The notes: a model not told the origin generated them from the sequence alone. A stretch of 64,000 nt of DNA from Pseudemcibacter sp038106445 (GCA_038106445.1 JAYODU010000003.1:324482-388481), one strand, 5' to 3'. Positions 24,885 through 34,140 are shown, counted from the stretch's first letter. Program-made: numbers and translations.

Positions 24885-26234
24885 ATGTATGACTATGATT
24901 TCTTTGTGATTGGTGCCGGGTCCGGCGGTGTACGTGCAAGCCGCATGGCGGCCACATATGGTGCCAGAGTAGGCCTTGCGGAAGATTACCGTGTGGGTGG
25001 TACGTGCGTTATCCGTGGATGCGTGCCCAAGAAATTATTTGTTTATGCATCGGAATATTCCGGTCATTACCAGGACGCCGTTGGCTTTGGATGGGATGAG
25101 GCAAGCCCCTCATTTGACTGGAAAACATTAAAAGCCAATAAGGATAAGGAAATTGCCCGGCTGGAAGGGCTTTACGGTAAAAATCTTGATAATCATCATG
25201 TGGAAATTATTAAAGCGCGCGGCAAATTACTGGACCGGCATACCATCGAACTGACAGACGAAAACGGAAAACGCACGGTAACGGCGAATAAAATCCTTAT
25301 TGCGACGGGGGCATGGCCGTCATATCCTGATATTCCGGGGATCGAACATGCCGTCAGTTCCAACGAAGTCTTTGAATTTGAAGAGCTTCCAAAACGGATA
25401 ATGGTTGTCGGTGGCGGTTATATCGCGGTGGAATTTGCCGGTATTTTCAATGGTCTTGGTGTTGAAACATCACTGCTTTACCGCGGGGAGGAAATACTGC
25501 GCGGTTTTGATCTTGAAATCCGTGCGAAGCTTCGTGAAGAAATGGTCAAAAAAGGGATTGATGTCCGCATCCACACCGATGTTACGGAAATTGTAAAAAC
25601 AGGGGATCAGTTCCTGCTTACACTTTCCGATGATAATGAAATGGTCACGGACTGCGTTATGTATGCGACGGGGCGTCGCGCCAATACGGCGGGTATCGGG
25701 CTTGAAGAATTGGGTGTCAAAATGCGGGATAACGGTGAAATTATCGTCGATAAATATTATCGCACCAATGTGGATAATATTTTCGCGGTTGGTGATGTGA
25801 TCGGGGGAATGCAGTTAACCCCCATCGCGATCAAGGAAGGCGCCGCGCTTGCAGCCACACAGTTTAATGATAAACCCACATTTGTGAATTATGATAATAT
25901 TCCGACCGCGATTTTTTCACAACCTCCAATCGGCACTGTGGGTATGAGCGAAGAAGAAGCAAGGAAACAATTCGGTGATGATTTAAAAGTATTCCGAAGC
26001 GAATATAAATCCATGAAATTTACCCTTGCGGGACGTGATGAAAGATCATTAATCAAACTTCTTGTGGACGGTAAAACAGACCGTGTTGTGGGCGCCCATA
26101 TGATCGGACCAGACAGTGCCGAAATCATTCAGGGGATCGCCATTGCCCTTAAAATGGGGGCAACAAAGGCACAGTTTGATGATACGGTTGCAGTGCATCC
26201 ATCATCGGCGGAAGAATTCGTTTTGATGAAGTAA
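24885..26234 (+). CDS. gor: Glutathione-disulfide reductase
   Basis: The 449-residue flavoenzyme reduces GSSG with NADPH. Seen directly: the FAD fold YDFFVIGAGSGGVRASR, the redox disulfide Cys41-Cys46 in GGTCVIRGCVPKK, the NAD(P) fold 'IMVVGGGYIAVEFAGI', the second FAD motif 'TNVDNIFAVGDVIGG', and the C-terminal dimer active-site histidine and glutamate in VAVHPSSAEEFVLMK. The lack of an N-terminal extension and the AEEFV ending fit the plant/bacterial GR type. It supplies reduced glutathione, also relevant to the GST and CGFS glutaredoxin encoded in the same window. Confidence 0.95.
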   Translation: MYDYDFFVIGAGSGGVRASRMAATYGARVGLAEDYRVGGTCVIRGCVPKKLFVYASEYSGHYQDAVGFGWDEASPSFDWKTLKANKDKEIARLEGLYGKNLDNHHVEIIKARGKLLDRHTIELTDENGKRTVTANKILIATGAWPSYPDIPGIEHAVSSNEVFEFEELPKRIMVVGGGYIAVEFAGIFNGLGVETSLLYRGEEILRGFDLEIRAKLREEMVKKGIDVRIHTDVTEIVKTGDQFLLTLSDDNEMVTDCVMYATGRRANTAGIGLEELGVKMRDNGEIIVDKYYRTNVDNIFAVGDVIGGMQLTPIAIKEGAALAATQFNDKPTFVNYDNIPTAIFSQPPIGTVGMSEEEARKQFGDDLKVFRSEYKSMKFTLAGRDERSLIKLLVDGKTDRVVGAHMIGPDSAEIIQGIAIALKMGATKAQFDDTVAVHPSSAEEFVLMK

Positions 26235-26303
26235 TACTTTCAATTGAGTGCAAAAGGTCTTATAGAAAGTTTAATTACTGAAAAAATTAATGGAATTGGC
26301 AAA

Positions 26304-27692
26304 ATGAGTAAGAATTGGAGCCCTGACAGCTGGAGATCAATGCCGATCCGTCAGGTGCCGACTTATCCGGATGAAGAAAAACTGAAAAAAGTTGAAGCGA
26401 AGCTGCGTAATTTTCCGCCGCTTGTTTTTGCCGGTGAAGCACGCCGTTTGAAAAAACAGCTTGGTGCAGTAGCAAATGGAAACGCTTTTCTTCTGCAAGG
26501 TGGCGACTGCGCCGAAAGTTTTGCTGAATTCCATGCCGATAAAATCCGTGATACATTCCGTGTTCTGCTTCAAATGTCGGTGGCGCTTACTTTCGCTGCA
26601 AGCTGCCCGATTGTAAAGGTCGGCCGTATGGCCGGGCAATATGCGAAGCCAAGAAGTTCTGATACGGAAACGAAAGACGGCAAAACACTTGCCAGTTACC
26701 GTGGTGATATTATCAACAGCATTGAATTTACCGAAAAAGCACGTGTGCCGGACCCGGTTCGTATGGTCAAGGGCTACAGCCAGGCATCATCAACTTTAAA
26801 CCTGCTTCGTGCATTTGCGCAGGGCGGATATGCCAACCTTAAAAAAGTGCATCAATGGAACCTTGATTTCGTGGGCAACAGCGCCGCGGTTGAAAAATAT
26901 CAGGACCTTGCCGACCGCATTGATGAAGCACTTTCCTTCATGGAAGCCTGCGGTATTGATCCCGAGAGTACGGCGCTTCAGGGAACAGATTTCTATGTAT
27001 CCCATGAAGCACTGCTGCTTCGCTACGAAGAAGCAATGACCCGTGTCGATAGTACAACCGGTGACTGGTATGACACATCGGGCCATATGCTATGGATCGG
27101 GGACCGGACCCGCGTCAAGGGGGAAGCGCATGTGGAATTCCTGCGCGGGATCGGCAATCCGCTTGGGCTTAAAGTCGGGCCGACAACAAACCTTGATGAA
27201 CTGATTGATATTATTGATATTTTAAACCCACAAAATGAAGCAGGGCGTATCACGCTGATCTGCCGTATGGGCGCCAATATTATTGAAGACAAGCTTCCAC
27301 CTGTTATCAAACGGGTTGAGGAAGAAGGAAAAAAAGTTGTCTGGTCGTCTGATCCGATGCATGGCAACACAATTACGGCGGTGAATGGTTTTAAAACACG
27401 TCCATTTGAAGATGTGCTAACCGAAATTCGTCGCTTTTTCCGTATTCACCGCAGTATGGGCACATACGCGGGTGGGGTTCATTTTGAAATGACCGGGCAG
27501 AATGTAACTGAATGTACCGGTGGTGCAGAAGCCATTACCGAAGAAAAACTGGCTGACCGCTACCGTACACACTGTGATCCGCGTCTGAACGCAAGCCAAA
27601 GTCTTGAACTGGCCTTTTTGATCGCGGAGGGACTTAAGGAAGAACGGGACGAACGGGCGAGGGAACTTAAACAAGCCAGTGCATCCGAGTAA
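26304..27692 (+). CDS. aroG: 3-deoxy-7-phosphoheptulonate synthase, class II
   Basis: The 462-residue enzyme condenses phosphoenolpyruvate and erythrose-4-phosphate at the entry of the shikimate pathway. It is the class II (plant and Mycobacterium) type, shown by the start WSPDSWRSMPIRQVPTYPD, 'FLLQGGDCAESF' with the metal cysteine, 'GRMAGQYAKPRS', 'SHMLWIGDRTR' and 'SDPMHGNT' with the metal histidine, and the late 'GGVHFEMTGQNVTECTGGA'. I choose ATG 26304, where homology begins, over a TTG at 26244. It follows gor by 69 bases and precedes nadE by 18. The gene symbol follows mycobacterial use. Confidence 0.93.
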   Translation: MSKNWSPDSWRSMPIRQVPTYPDEEKLKKVEAKLRNFPPLVFAGEARRLKKQLGAVANGNAFLLQGGDCAESFAEFHADKIRDTFRVLLQMSVALTFAASCPIVKVGRMAGQYAKPRSSDTETKDGKTLASYRGDIINSIEFTEKARVPDPVRMVKGYSQASSTLNLLRAFAQGGYANLKKVHQWNLDFVGNSAAVEKYQDLADRIDEALSFMEACGIDPESTALQGTDFYVSHEALLLRYEEAMTRVDSTTGDWYDTSGHMLWIGDRTRVKGEAHVEFLRGIGNPLGLKVGPTTNLDELIDIIDILNPQNEAGRITLICRMGANIIEDKLPPVIKRVEEEGKKVVWSSDPMHGNTITAVNGFKTRPFEDVLTEIRRFFRIHRSMGTYAGGVHFEMTGQNVTECTGGAEAITEEKLADRYRTHCDPRLNASQSLELAFLIAEGLKEERDERARELKQASASE

Positions 27693-27703
27693 GAAGGGTT
27701 ACC

Positions 27704-27769
27704 ATGCCAGATGACCAGTACAATCAAGATCGCCATAGCGACCACAAATCCCACAGTTGGGGATATTGA
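27704..27769 (+). other. Short overlapping reading frame at the nadE start
   Basis: ATG at 27704 stands five bases after AAGGG, better placed than the nadE ATG seven bases later. It opens a 21-codon frame (MPDDQYNQDRHS...) closing with TGA at 27767-27769. It might lower or couple nadE translation, or be chance. Confidence 0.25.
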
Positions 27770-29375
27770 GGGGAATGCTTCACGTATCCTTGCGGTACGT
27801 GAAGATAATTTGGGTGCCGATCTGATTGTTTACAGTGAACTGGTCCTGATCGGTTATCCGCCGGAAGATCTCGTTTTAAAGCCCGCATTTCAGCGTGATG
27901 CCATGGATAAGGCTGTTGAGCTTGCATCCGTGACCAAAGACGGTGGCCCGGCTATGCTGATCGGCAGCCTTTGGGTCGAAGGTGGCAAGCTTTATAACAG
28001 TGCACTACTACTTGCAAATGGTACCATTACCGCGATCCGCCATAAAAGGGAACTTCCCAATTATGGTGTGTTTGATGAAATCCGCCTGTTTGAAGCTGGG
28101 CCGCTTGCGGAACCGATTGAATTTAAGGGTATAAAACTTGGTGTCATGATATGCGAAGACATGTGGCTTTCCGCTGTCACTGAACATTTAACCAACAAGC
28201 ATAGTGAAATTCTGATTTCAATGAATGGGTCACCATTTGAAACCGAAAAGGCGGACGTGCGCTATGGGCATGCCCGTCGCCGGGTTAAGGATAGCGGCCT
28301 GCCGCTTATCTATGTTAATCAGGTGGGGGGGCAGGACGAGCTTGTTTTTGATGGGGAAGGATTTGTCCTTGATCGGGATGGAAAATTCATTATTCGGCAA
28401 AATTCATTTGTTGAAGAAATGACCGTAACCCATTGGAATAAAGATAAAAATGGAAAATGGAGCTGTTCAAGCGGTGATGTCGTGGAAAAAAATGACCGCC
28501 TTGGGGATATTTATCAGGCGATCATGCTAGCAACCCGTGATTATGTGAATAAAAACCGTTTCCCCGGTGTGGTGATTGGCATGTCCGGCGGTGTTGATAG
28601 TGCCCTGAGCGCGATTGTTGCCGTGGATGCCCTTGGTGCTGACCGGGTGCATCTTGTGATGATGCCATCAAAATATACATCTGAAGAAAGCCTGATTGAT
28701 GCGGCGGATGCTGCCGTTATGATGGGGTGTGGTATTGATAATATCCCGATAAACGATGCCGTTTTGGCGTATGACAAATTAATGGCGGGCAGTTTTGCGG
28801 GAACCAAGCCCGATACCACCGAAGAAAATATACAGTCACGCATTCGTGGTATCATCCTGATGGCCCTTAGCAATAAATTCGGTAAAATGGTGATGACCAC
28901 TGGAAATAAATCTGAAATGTCAGTGGGTTATGCGACCATTTATGGTGATATGTGTGGTGGTTATAACGCGCTTAAGGATGTTTATAAAATGGATGTGTTT
29001 GCACTTTGTCGCTGGCGTAATGAAAACCAACCTGATGGCGGGCTTGGCCCCCGCGGGCAGATTATGCCAATAAATATTATTGATAAACCGCCGACCGCCG
29101 AACTTCGCCCCGACCAGAAGGATGAAGACAGCCTTCCGCCTTATCCCGAACTTGATGACATTCTTGAATGTCTGATTGAAGGGGAAATGCCCACACGGGA
29201 TATTATTAAGCGTGGCCATAAACAAGAAACTGTTGCACGTATTCAGCATCTCCTTTATATCGCTGAATATAAAAGGCGGCAGGCACCACCCGGCGCAAAA
29301 ATAACGGCGCGTAATTTTGGCCGTGACCGTCGTTATCCGATTACCAACGGATACAGAGACAAAAAAGACAATTAG
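27711..29375 (+). CDS. nadE: Glutamine-dependent NAD+ synthetase
   Basis: The 554-residue enzyme amidates deamido-NAD using glutamine. The N-terminal nitrilase-type glutaminase domain (about 1-250) has 'YSELVLIGYPPEDL' with the catalytic glutamate, 'KRELPNYGVFDE' with the lysine and 'GVMICEDMW' with the cysteine nucleophile. The C-terminal synthetase domain has the ATP pyrophosphatase P-loop 'GMSGGVDSALSAIVAVDALG' and 'TTGNKSEMSVGYATIYGDMCGGYNALKDVYK'. The ATG at 27711 fits the family's N terminus (NPTVGDIEGN). An upstream out-of-frame ATG at 27704 has the better-spaced AAGGG. Confidence 0.95.
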   Translation: MTSTIKIAIATTNPTVGDIEGNASRILAVREDNLGADLIVYSELVLIGYPPEDLVLKPAFQRDAMDKAVELASVTKDGGPAMLIGSLWVEGGKLYNSALLLANGTITAIRHKRELPNYGVFDEIRLFEAGPLAEPIEFKGIKLGVMICEDMWLSAVTEHLTNKHSEILISMNGSPFETEKADVRYGHARRRVKDSGLPLIYVNQVGGQDELVFDGEGFVLDRDGKFIIRQNSFVEEMTVTHWNKDKNGKWSCSSGDVVEKNDRLGDIYQAIMLATRDYVNKNRFPGVVIGMSGGVDSALSAIVAVDALGADRVHLVMMPSKYTSEESLIDAADAAVMMGCGIDNIPINDAVLAYDKLMAGSFAGTKPDTTEENIQSRIRGIILMALSNKFGKMVMTTGNKSEMSVGYATIYGDMCGGYNALKDVYKMDVFALCRWRNENQPDGGLGPRGQIMPINIIDKPPTAELRPDQKDEDSLPPYPELDDILECLIEGEMPTRDIIKRGHKQETVARIQHLLYIAEYKRRQAPPGAKITARNFGRDRRYPITNGYRDKKDN

Positions 29376-29384
29376 GATAAAAAG

Positions 29385-30719
29385 ATGTCTGTAAAAGTAA
29401 GATTTGCCCCAAGCCCGACAGGGCTTCTTCATGTGGGAAATGTCAGAACAGCCATTGCAAACTGGCTTTATGCCCGAAAAATGGGCGGTGTGTTCATACT
29501 TCGGATTGACGATACGGATAAGGAACGCTCCACACAGGAATATGAAGATGGCATCCGTGAAGATTTAACCTGGCTTGGACTTAACTGGGACGAAGAGGCA
29601 CATCAATCAAAACGTTTCGGCCGTTATGATGAAATCGTTGAAAAATTAAAGGCGGAAGGCCGCCTTTATGCATGTTATGAAACGGCACAGGAACTTGATT
29701 TAAAAAGAAAAATTCAACTTGGACAGGGCAAGCCACCGGTTTATGACCGTGCGGCGCTTGCGGTTTCGGACGAGCAAAAAGCAAAATATGAAGCCGAGGG
29801 CCGACAGCCTCACTGGCGCTTTAAACTGGCAACTCCGGCACGGGTGGAATGGGATGACCTCGTTCGTGGTCATCAGAATTTTGATATTGAAGCGTTAAGT
29901 GACCCGATCCTTGTGCGTGAGGATGGCAGTTATCTTTATACACTTCCCAGTGTGGTGGATGATATTGATTTTGGCATTACCCATATCATGCGCGGTGAAG
30001 ATCACAGCGCCAATAGCGCGGTCCAGACACAGATATTTGAAGCACTTGGCTCCAAAGCACCTGAAATGGCGCATTTCGCGCTTCTGACCGGTGCAAAGGG
30101 TGAGGGGCTTTCCAAACGGCTTGGTTCCGCATCCATCAGGTCATACCGCGAAGAAGACGGGCTTGAAGCCATGAGCATCTTAAGCCTGCTTGCCAAAATG
30201 GGTTCGTCCGATCCGATTGAACCCTTTACCAGCATGGAGCCGCTTATAGAACAATTTGAATTTTCCAAATTTTCACGGGCAACGGCGAAATTTGATCCAC
30301 GTGATCTTGAACTGTTAAACGCAAAAATTCTTCATGTGACGGATTATGTAGCGGTTAAAGACCGCCTTGGCGACGGTGTAAGCGAAGCCATCTGGAATGT
30401 TGCCCGCGCGAATATTGAAAAACTTGAAGATGTGGGTGACTGGCTTCATATTATAGAAGGGCCGGTCACACCGGTGATTGAAAATGCTGATTTTATTGCG
30501 AAGGCAGCAGCGCTTCTTCCCAGTGGGGATTGGGATGAGAGCACATGGAAAAACTGGACTACGGCCGTGAAGGAAGAAACGGGCGCCAAGGGGCGCGATC
30601 TGTTTATGCCGCTGCGCCAGGCGGTAACCGGACTTGAACACGGGCCGGAAATGGCCACCCTTCTGCCGCTGATCGGTGCAGACAGAGTAAGAGCGAGACT
30701 AAATGGCCAAAAAGCATAA
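29385..30719 (+). CDS. gltX: Glutamate-tRNA ligase
   Basis: The 444-residue class I synthetase charges tRNA with glutamate. The HIGH-like signature is PSPTGLLHVGNVRTAIANW near residue 8, followed by 'FILRIDDTDKERS'. The KMSKS equivalent is 'GEGLSKRLGSASI'. The C-terminal anticodon-binding domain is helical, ending in 'FMPLRQAVTGLEHGPEMATLLPLIG'. Alphaproteobacteria often carry two gltX copies, one nondiscriminating and used for Gln-tRNA formation. Which role this copy plays cannot be told here. It lies 9 bases after nadE and 3 bases before cysS, so these form one operon. Confidence 0.94.
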   Translation: MSVKVRFAPSPTGLLHVGNVRTAIANWLYARKMGGVFILRIDDTDKERSTQEYEDGIREDLTWLGLNWDEEAHQSKRFGRYDEIVEKLKAEGRLYACYETAQELDLKRKIQLGQGKPPVYDRAALAVSDEQKAKYEAEGRQPHWRFKLATPARVEWDDLVRGHQNFDIEALSDPILVREDGSYLYTLPSVVDDIDFGITHIMRGEDHSANSAVQTQIFEALGSKAPEMAHFALLTGAKGEGLSKRLGSASIRSYREEDGLEAMSILSLLAKMGSSDPIEPFTSMEPLIEQFEFSKFSRATAKFDPRDLELLNAKILHVTDYVAVKDRLGDGVSEAIWNVARANIEKLEDVGDWLHIIEGPVTPVIENADFIAKAAALLPSGDWDESTWKNWTTAVKEETGAKGRDLFMPLRQAVTGLEHGPEMATLLPLIGADRVRARLNGQKA

Positions 30720-30722
30720 CGC

Positions 30723-32132
30723 ATGAGCAAGCTTGAGTTATACAACACTCTTACCAATCAAAAGGAAGAGTTTAAACCGATTAATCCGAACCATATCAAA
30801 ATGTATGTGTGCGGGCCAACGGTGTATGATTATGCGCATGTGGGAAACGCCCGCCCGGTTGTGGTGTTTGATACGCTTTACCGGCTTCTTAAACATGATT
30901 ATGGCAATGTGACCTATGCCCGTAATATCACCGACATTGATGATAAAATCATTGAAGCAAGCCGTGAAACGGGTAAGCCAATCAGTGAAATTACCGAAAA
31001 ATTCGCCCGTATTTATGAGGAAGATATGGCCGCGCTTAACGCCAATCTTCCGGATATCCGCCCGAAAGCGACCGAATATATTCCGGAAATGATCGCACTT
31101 ATTTCCGACCTGATTGAAAAAGGCCATGCTTATGAAGCCGACGGTCATGTGCTGTTTCAGGTATCCACTATGGAAGATTATGGTGAACTTAGCGGTAAGT
31201 CGGTTACTGACCTTATAGCCGGGGCGCGGGTTGATGTGGCGGATTATAAACGTGAAGCACCGGATTTTGTACTCTGGAAGCCATCAAGTGATGACCAGCC
31301 GGGCTGGGACAGTCCGTGGGGTTTTGGTCGTCCGGGCTGGCATACGGAATGTTCGGCGATGATCCGTGGCGAGCTTGGCAAAACCATTGATATTCATGGC
31401 GGTGGTCAGGATCTTATTTTTCCCCACCATGAAAATGAAATTGCCCAAAGCAAATGTTCACATGACGGTGCGAAGCTTGCCAATTACTGGATGCATAATG
31501 GCTATCTGACTGTTAACGGGGAAAAAATGTCAAAATCCCTTGGTAATTTCATAACGGTTCATGAGTTATTGGAAGAATTCCCCGGTAAGGGGGAGGCTAT
31601 CAGGCTAGCACTTCTTTCATCACACTATCGCCAGCCGGCAGATTTTAGCCGTGATGCAATAGATAGAGCACATAGTCAACTTCACCGTTGGCGCAGACAA
31701 GTAAAGGATGTGGAAGCCTCAATACCAAGCGAAGTTATTCTAGATGCACTTCGAGATGATTTGAACACACCTAAAGCGATAATGGAATTAAATCAACTAT
31801 CCAAAATTGATGACAAAAAGGATGAATTCAGGGCCTCTGCTAATGTGCTAGGCCTTTTATTTGGGGAAGATAAGGATTGGTTGCAGGGTGGTGTGGATGT
31901 TTATCAGGTGATTGTAGATAAAGAAGACCCCAAATTATTATTTATATTATTCGATGATAAAATGAAGATTGAAGATGGGCCAGCGGGAATTGAAGAATTA
32001 ATTAGTGAACGATTAGAAGCAAAAAAAAGTAAAGATTTTAATAGAGCTGATCAAATAAGATCTGCATTTGAAGTTTACGGTATTCAATTGTTAGATGGTC
32101 CAGATGGAACGACAACATGGGAAAAGAAATAA
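30723..32132 (+). CDS. cysS: Cysteine-tRNA ligase
   Basis: The 469-residue class I synthetase has the zinc and HIGH region MYVCGPTVYDYAHVGNARPVV, 'WHTECSAM' and 'FPHHENEIAQS' with further zinc ligands, and the KMSKS motif 'NGEKMSKSLGNF'. A DALR-type helical domain follows, ending in 'RLEAKKSKDFNRADQIRSAFEVYGIQLLDGPDGTTW'. From about 31640 the base composition falls sharply: 36 of 60 bases are G or C at 31321-31380, against 17 of 60 at 31921-31980. The reading frame stays intact and the next gene returns to high GC. The C-terminal domain also holds an unusual segment (VYQVIVDKEDPKLLFILFDD). A recombined or fast-evolving 3' third is possible. Confidence 0.94.
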   Translation: MSKLELYNTLTNQKEEFKPINPNHIKMYVCGPTVYDYAHVGNARPVVVFDTLYRLLKHDYGNVTYARNITDIDDKIIEASRETGKPISEITEKFARIYEEDMAALNANLPDIRPKATEYIPEMIALISDLIEKGHAYEADGHVLFQVSTMEDYGELSGKSVTDLIAGARVDVADYKREAPDFVLWKPSSDDQPGWDSPWGFGRPGWHTECSAMIRGELGKTIDIHGGGQDLIFPHHENEIAQSKCSHDGAKLANYWMHNGYLTVNGEKMSKSLGNFITVHELLEEFPGKGEAIRLALLSSHYRQPADFSRDAIDRAHSQLHRWRRQVKDVEASIPSEVILDALRDDLNTPKAIMELNQLSKIDDKKDEFRASANVLGLLFGEDKDWLQGGVDVYQVIVDKEDPKLLFILFDDKMKIEDGPAGIEELISERLEAKKSKDFNRADQIRSAFEVYGIQLLDGPDGTTTWEKK

Positions 32133-32135
32133 CCC

Positions 32136-32957
32136 ATGGCCGGGACCAATCATAAGGAAGCTTCCAAAATTCAGGATAATGGTCCGTCGATTATCCTTGT
32201 GATCCCGCAGCTTGGCGAAAATATCGGTAAGGCGGTTCGTGCCATGTATAACTTCGGGCTGACGGATCTTCGGCTTGTGGCGCCGCGGGATGGCTGGCCC
32301 AATCCGGATGCTGTGGCCCCGGCGGCGGGGGCGGATATCGTGCTTGAAAATGCGCGTGTGTTTGATACAACCGCCGAAGCCATTGCCGATCTTACCCATG
32401 TCTATGCAACAACCGCACGGCCGCGGGATATGATCAAGGAAGTCATCACGCCAAAGGAATGCTGCGCCCGTATGCGGGATGCCGTGAATGACGGGGACCG
32501 TGTGGGCCTTCTTTTTGGGCCGGAAAAAGCGGGTCTTAAAAATGATGATATTGCGCTCTCCACAGCGATTGTATCCGTGCCGCTTAACCCGAGCTTCGCA
32601 TCCATCAATCTGGCGCAGGCGGTGGCGATCCTGTCTTATGAATGGTTTCAGACAGGCGGTGATATTCCCGAAAGTCATACACCGACGTTGGATAACAAAC
32701 CGGCAACGGCAGGGGAGCTTCAGAAACTGTTTGATCATATGGAATATGAGCTTGAAGAAGCGGGTTATTTCCGGTCTGATCAGCGGCGTTCGCTGATGAG
32801 GCGGAACCTCCGTAATATTTTTACCCGTTCTAAGCTCACCCACGAGGAAATAAGCACCATGCGTGGGGTGGTAAAGGCCCTTGCCACAGGTGGCGGCCCC
32901 GGATGGCAGGCCGAAAAGGCGGAACTTGCCAAAAAGGCCAAAAAAGGCGATAAATAA
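32136..32957 (+). CDS. RNA 2'-O-methyltransferase of the TrmJ/SPOUT family
   Basis: The 273-residue protein starts with the SpoU fold 'PSIILVIPQLGENIGKAVRAMYNFGLTDLRLVAPRDGWPN' and has the knot motif II 'GLLFGPEKAGLKNDD' and motif III 'VSVPLNPSFASINLAQAVAILSYEW'. The C-terminal helical part matches TrmJ, which methylates nucleotide 32 of certain tRNAs at the 2'-oxygen. Related subfamilies act on other RNAs, so I leave the symbol open. It follows cysS by three bases, placing it in the tRNA-related operon. Confidence 0.88.
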   Translation: MAGTNHKEASKIQDNGPSIILVIPQLGENIGKAVRAMYNFGLTDLRLVAPRDGWPNPDAVAPAAGADIVLENARVFDTTAEAIADLTHVYATTARPRDMIKEVITPKECCARMRDAVNDGDRVGLLFGPEKAGLKNDDIALSTAIVSVPLNPSFASINLAQAVAILSYEWFQTGGDIPESHTPTLDNKPATAGELQKLFDHMEYELEEAGYFRSDQRRSLMRRNLRNIFTRSKLTHEEISTMRGVVKALATGGGPGWQAEKAELAKKAKKGDK

Positions 32958-32989
32958 GTGCCTACAATAATAAAAAGGGGGGAGGAAAG

Positions 32990-33355
32990 ATGGACTTCAT
33001 CAAAAAAACCTGGCGTGGTGAAACGCCACTTATAGTATCTTATTGGATAATAGGTGTTTTGGGCAATTTAGTAATAAGTTTTATTGCCTTAACATTGGAA
33101 TCTTTAGGAACAACAGTTTATGGTGAGAGCTTGATATTTGGGTTAATTGCGCTTTTCTATTCTGTTTTCATGATTTGTTATATGGTTTTTTCATTAGTTT
33201 CTATCTGGAGAAGCGCGGGTAAATACATTGCTGATGCAAAAACTGATAATATCATTACATCAAATAGCCCATTTTGGGGATATGTGGCGAGAGTGATGGT
33301 TGTATTAGGGATTATTCAGGTGATTTTTGGGTTAATTGACGAATTTACCAAATAG
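32990..33355 (+). CDS. Small integral membrane protein, unknown function
   Basis: The 121-residue product has three likely membrane helices (about residues 18-40, 46-72 and 97-115) and starts MDFIKKTWRGETPL after a strong GGGAGGAAAG site. The segment 'VFSLVSIWRSAGKYI' between the second and third helices resembles short membrane proteins of unknown role ('W...GW.R.A..Y'). AT content is much higher than in the preceding methyltransferase gene. It may have arrived separately or be under weaker selection. I cannot assign a function. Confidence 0.7.
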   Translation: MDFIKKTWRGETPLIVSYWIIGVLGNLVISFIALTLESLGTTVYGESLIFGLIALFYSVFMICYMVFSLVSIWRSAGKYIADAKTDNIITSNSPFWGYVARVMVVLGIIQVIFGLIDEFTK

Positions 33356-33370
33356 TATGCCGAATAAAGT

Positions 33371-33398
33371 TTGACATCCCCACGGAAATAGCTATATT
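33371..33398 (+). promoter_or_regulatory. Promoter of rpsD
   Basis: TTGACA at 33371-33376 and TATATT at 33393-33398 are separated by 16 bases. Both boxes are near consensus. The expected start near 33405 leaves a leader of about 100 bases before the rpsD start. Confidence 0.7.
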
Positions 33399-33414
33399 CC
33401 GCCCATCTCGAATG

Positions 33415-33462
33415 ACCGGGTGAGAGCCCCGGTTGCGTAAATTGCTACATATTGCAGTTTAC
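33415..33462 (+). promoter_or_regulatory. Structured 5' leader of rpsD
   Basis: Two hairpins lie in the leader. ACCGGG/CCCGGT (33415-33433) has a 7-base loop. GTAAATTGC (33437-33445) and GCAGTTTAC (33454-33462) pair over nine positions, one of them a G-U, with an 8-base loop. Ribosomal protein S4 controls its own messages in other bacteria, so this could be an S4 target. That role is inference. Confidence 0.5.
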
Positions 33463-33507
33463 GGCGCTGAGGAAAAAAATAATTGAAACAAGCGATTTGG
33501 AAGAAAA

Positions 33508-34119
33508 ATGACAAAACGTACACAAGCCAAGTATAAAATCGACCGCCGCATGGGTGAAAACATCTGGGGTCGTCCAAAATCACCAGTAAATGCACGCGAA
33601 TATCGTCCCGGTCAACACGGACAGGGCCGCCGTGCCAAGCTTTCTGACTATGGTGTTCAGTTGATGGCCAAGCAAAAGCTTAAAGGCTATTACGGTGATA
33701 TGACTGAAAAACAATTTAAACGCATCTATAAAGAAGCCGACCGTCGCCGTGGTGATACAGGTCAGATCTTCGTTGGTCTGCTTGAAAGCCGTCTTGATGC
33801 GGTTGTTTACCGTTCAAAATTTGTCCCGACAATCTTTTCTTCCCGTCAGTTCGTGAACCACGGCCATGTAAAAGTGAACGGTAAAAGAGTAAATATCCCG
33901 AGCTATATGGTTAAAGTCGGTGATGTGATTGAAATTCGTGAAAAATCACGTCAGATCCCGATTGTTATTCAGGGTATGGATAGCCCGGAACGTGATGTTC
34001 CTGATTACATTGAAGTAGACGGTCCAAAAGCAACATTCATTCGTGTGCCGACACTTGATGAAATTCCTTATCCGGTTGTGATGGAACCGAACCTTGTGGT
34101 TGAGTTCTATTCAAGATAA
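33508..34119 (+). CDS. rpsD: 30S ribosomal protein S4
   Basis: The 203-residue protein nucleates assembly of the 30S body. It shows 'YRPGQHGQGRRAKLSDYGVQLMAKQKLKGYYG' in the N-terminal part. The S4 RNA-binding domain begins 'LESRLDAVVYRSKFVPTIFSSRQFVNHGHVKVNGKRVNIPSYMVKVGDVIEI'. Length is normal for alphaproteobacteria. It is encoded alone, apart from the alpha operon, with its own promoter and terminator. Confidence 0.97.
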   Translation: MTKRTQAKYKIDRRMGENIWGRPKSPVNAREYRPGQHGQGRRAKLSDYGVQLMAKQKLKGYYGDMTEKQFKRIYKEADRRRGDTGQIFVGLLESRLDAVVYRSKFVPTIFSSRQFVNHGHVKVNGKRVNIPSYMVKVGDVIEIREKSRQIPIVIQGMDSPERDVPDYIEVDGPKATFIRVPTLDEIPYPVVMEPNLVVEFYSR

Positions 34120-34140
34120 TCCTGGAAAAATTTGAATTTT

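Noticed and set aside
32091..32843. A 250-codon open frame on the minus strand
   Set aside because: It lies opposite the RNA methyltransferase gene, has unusual arginine/histidine-rich composition and no recognisable domain. It is a shadow of the coding strand.
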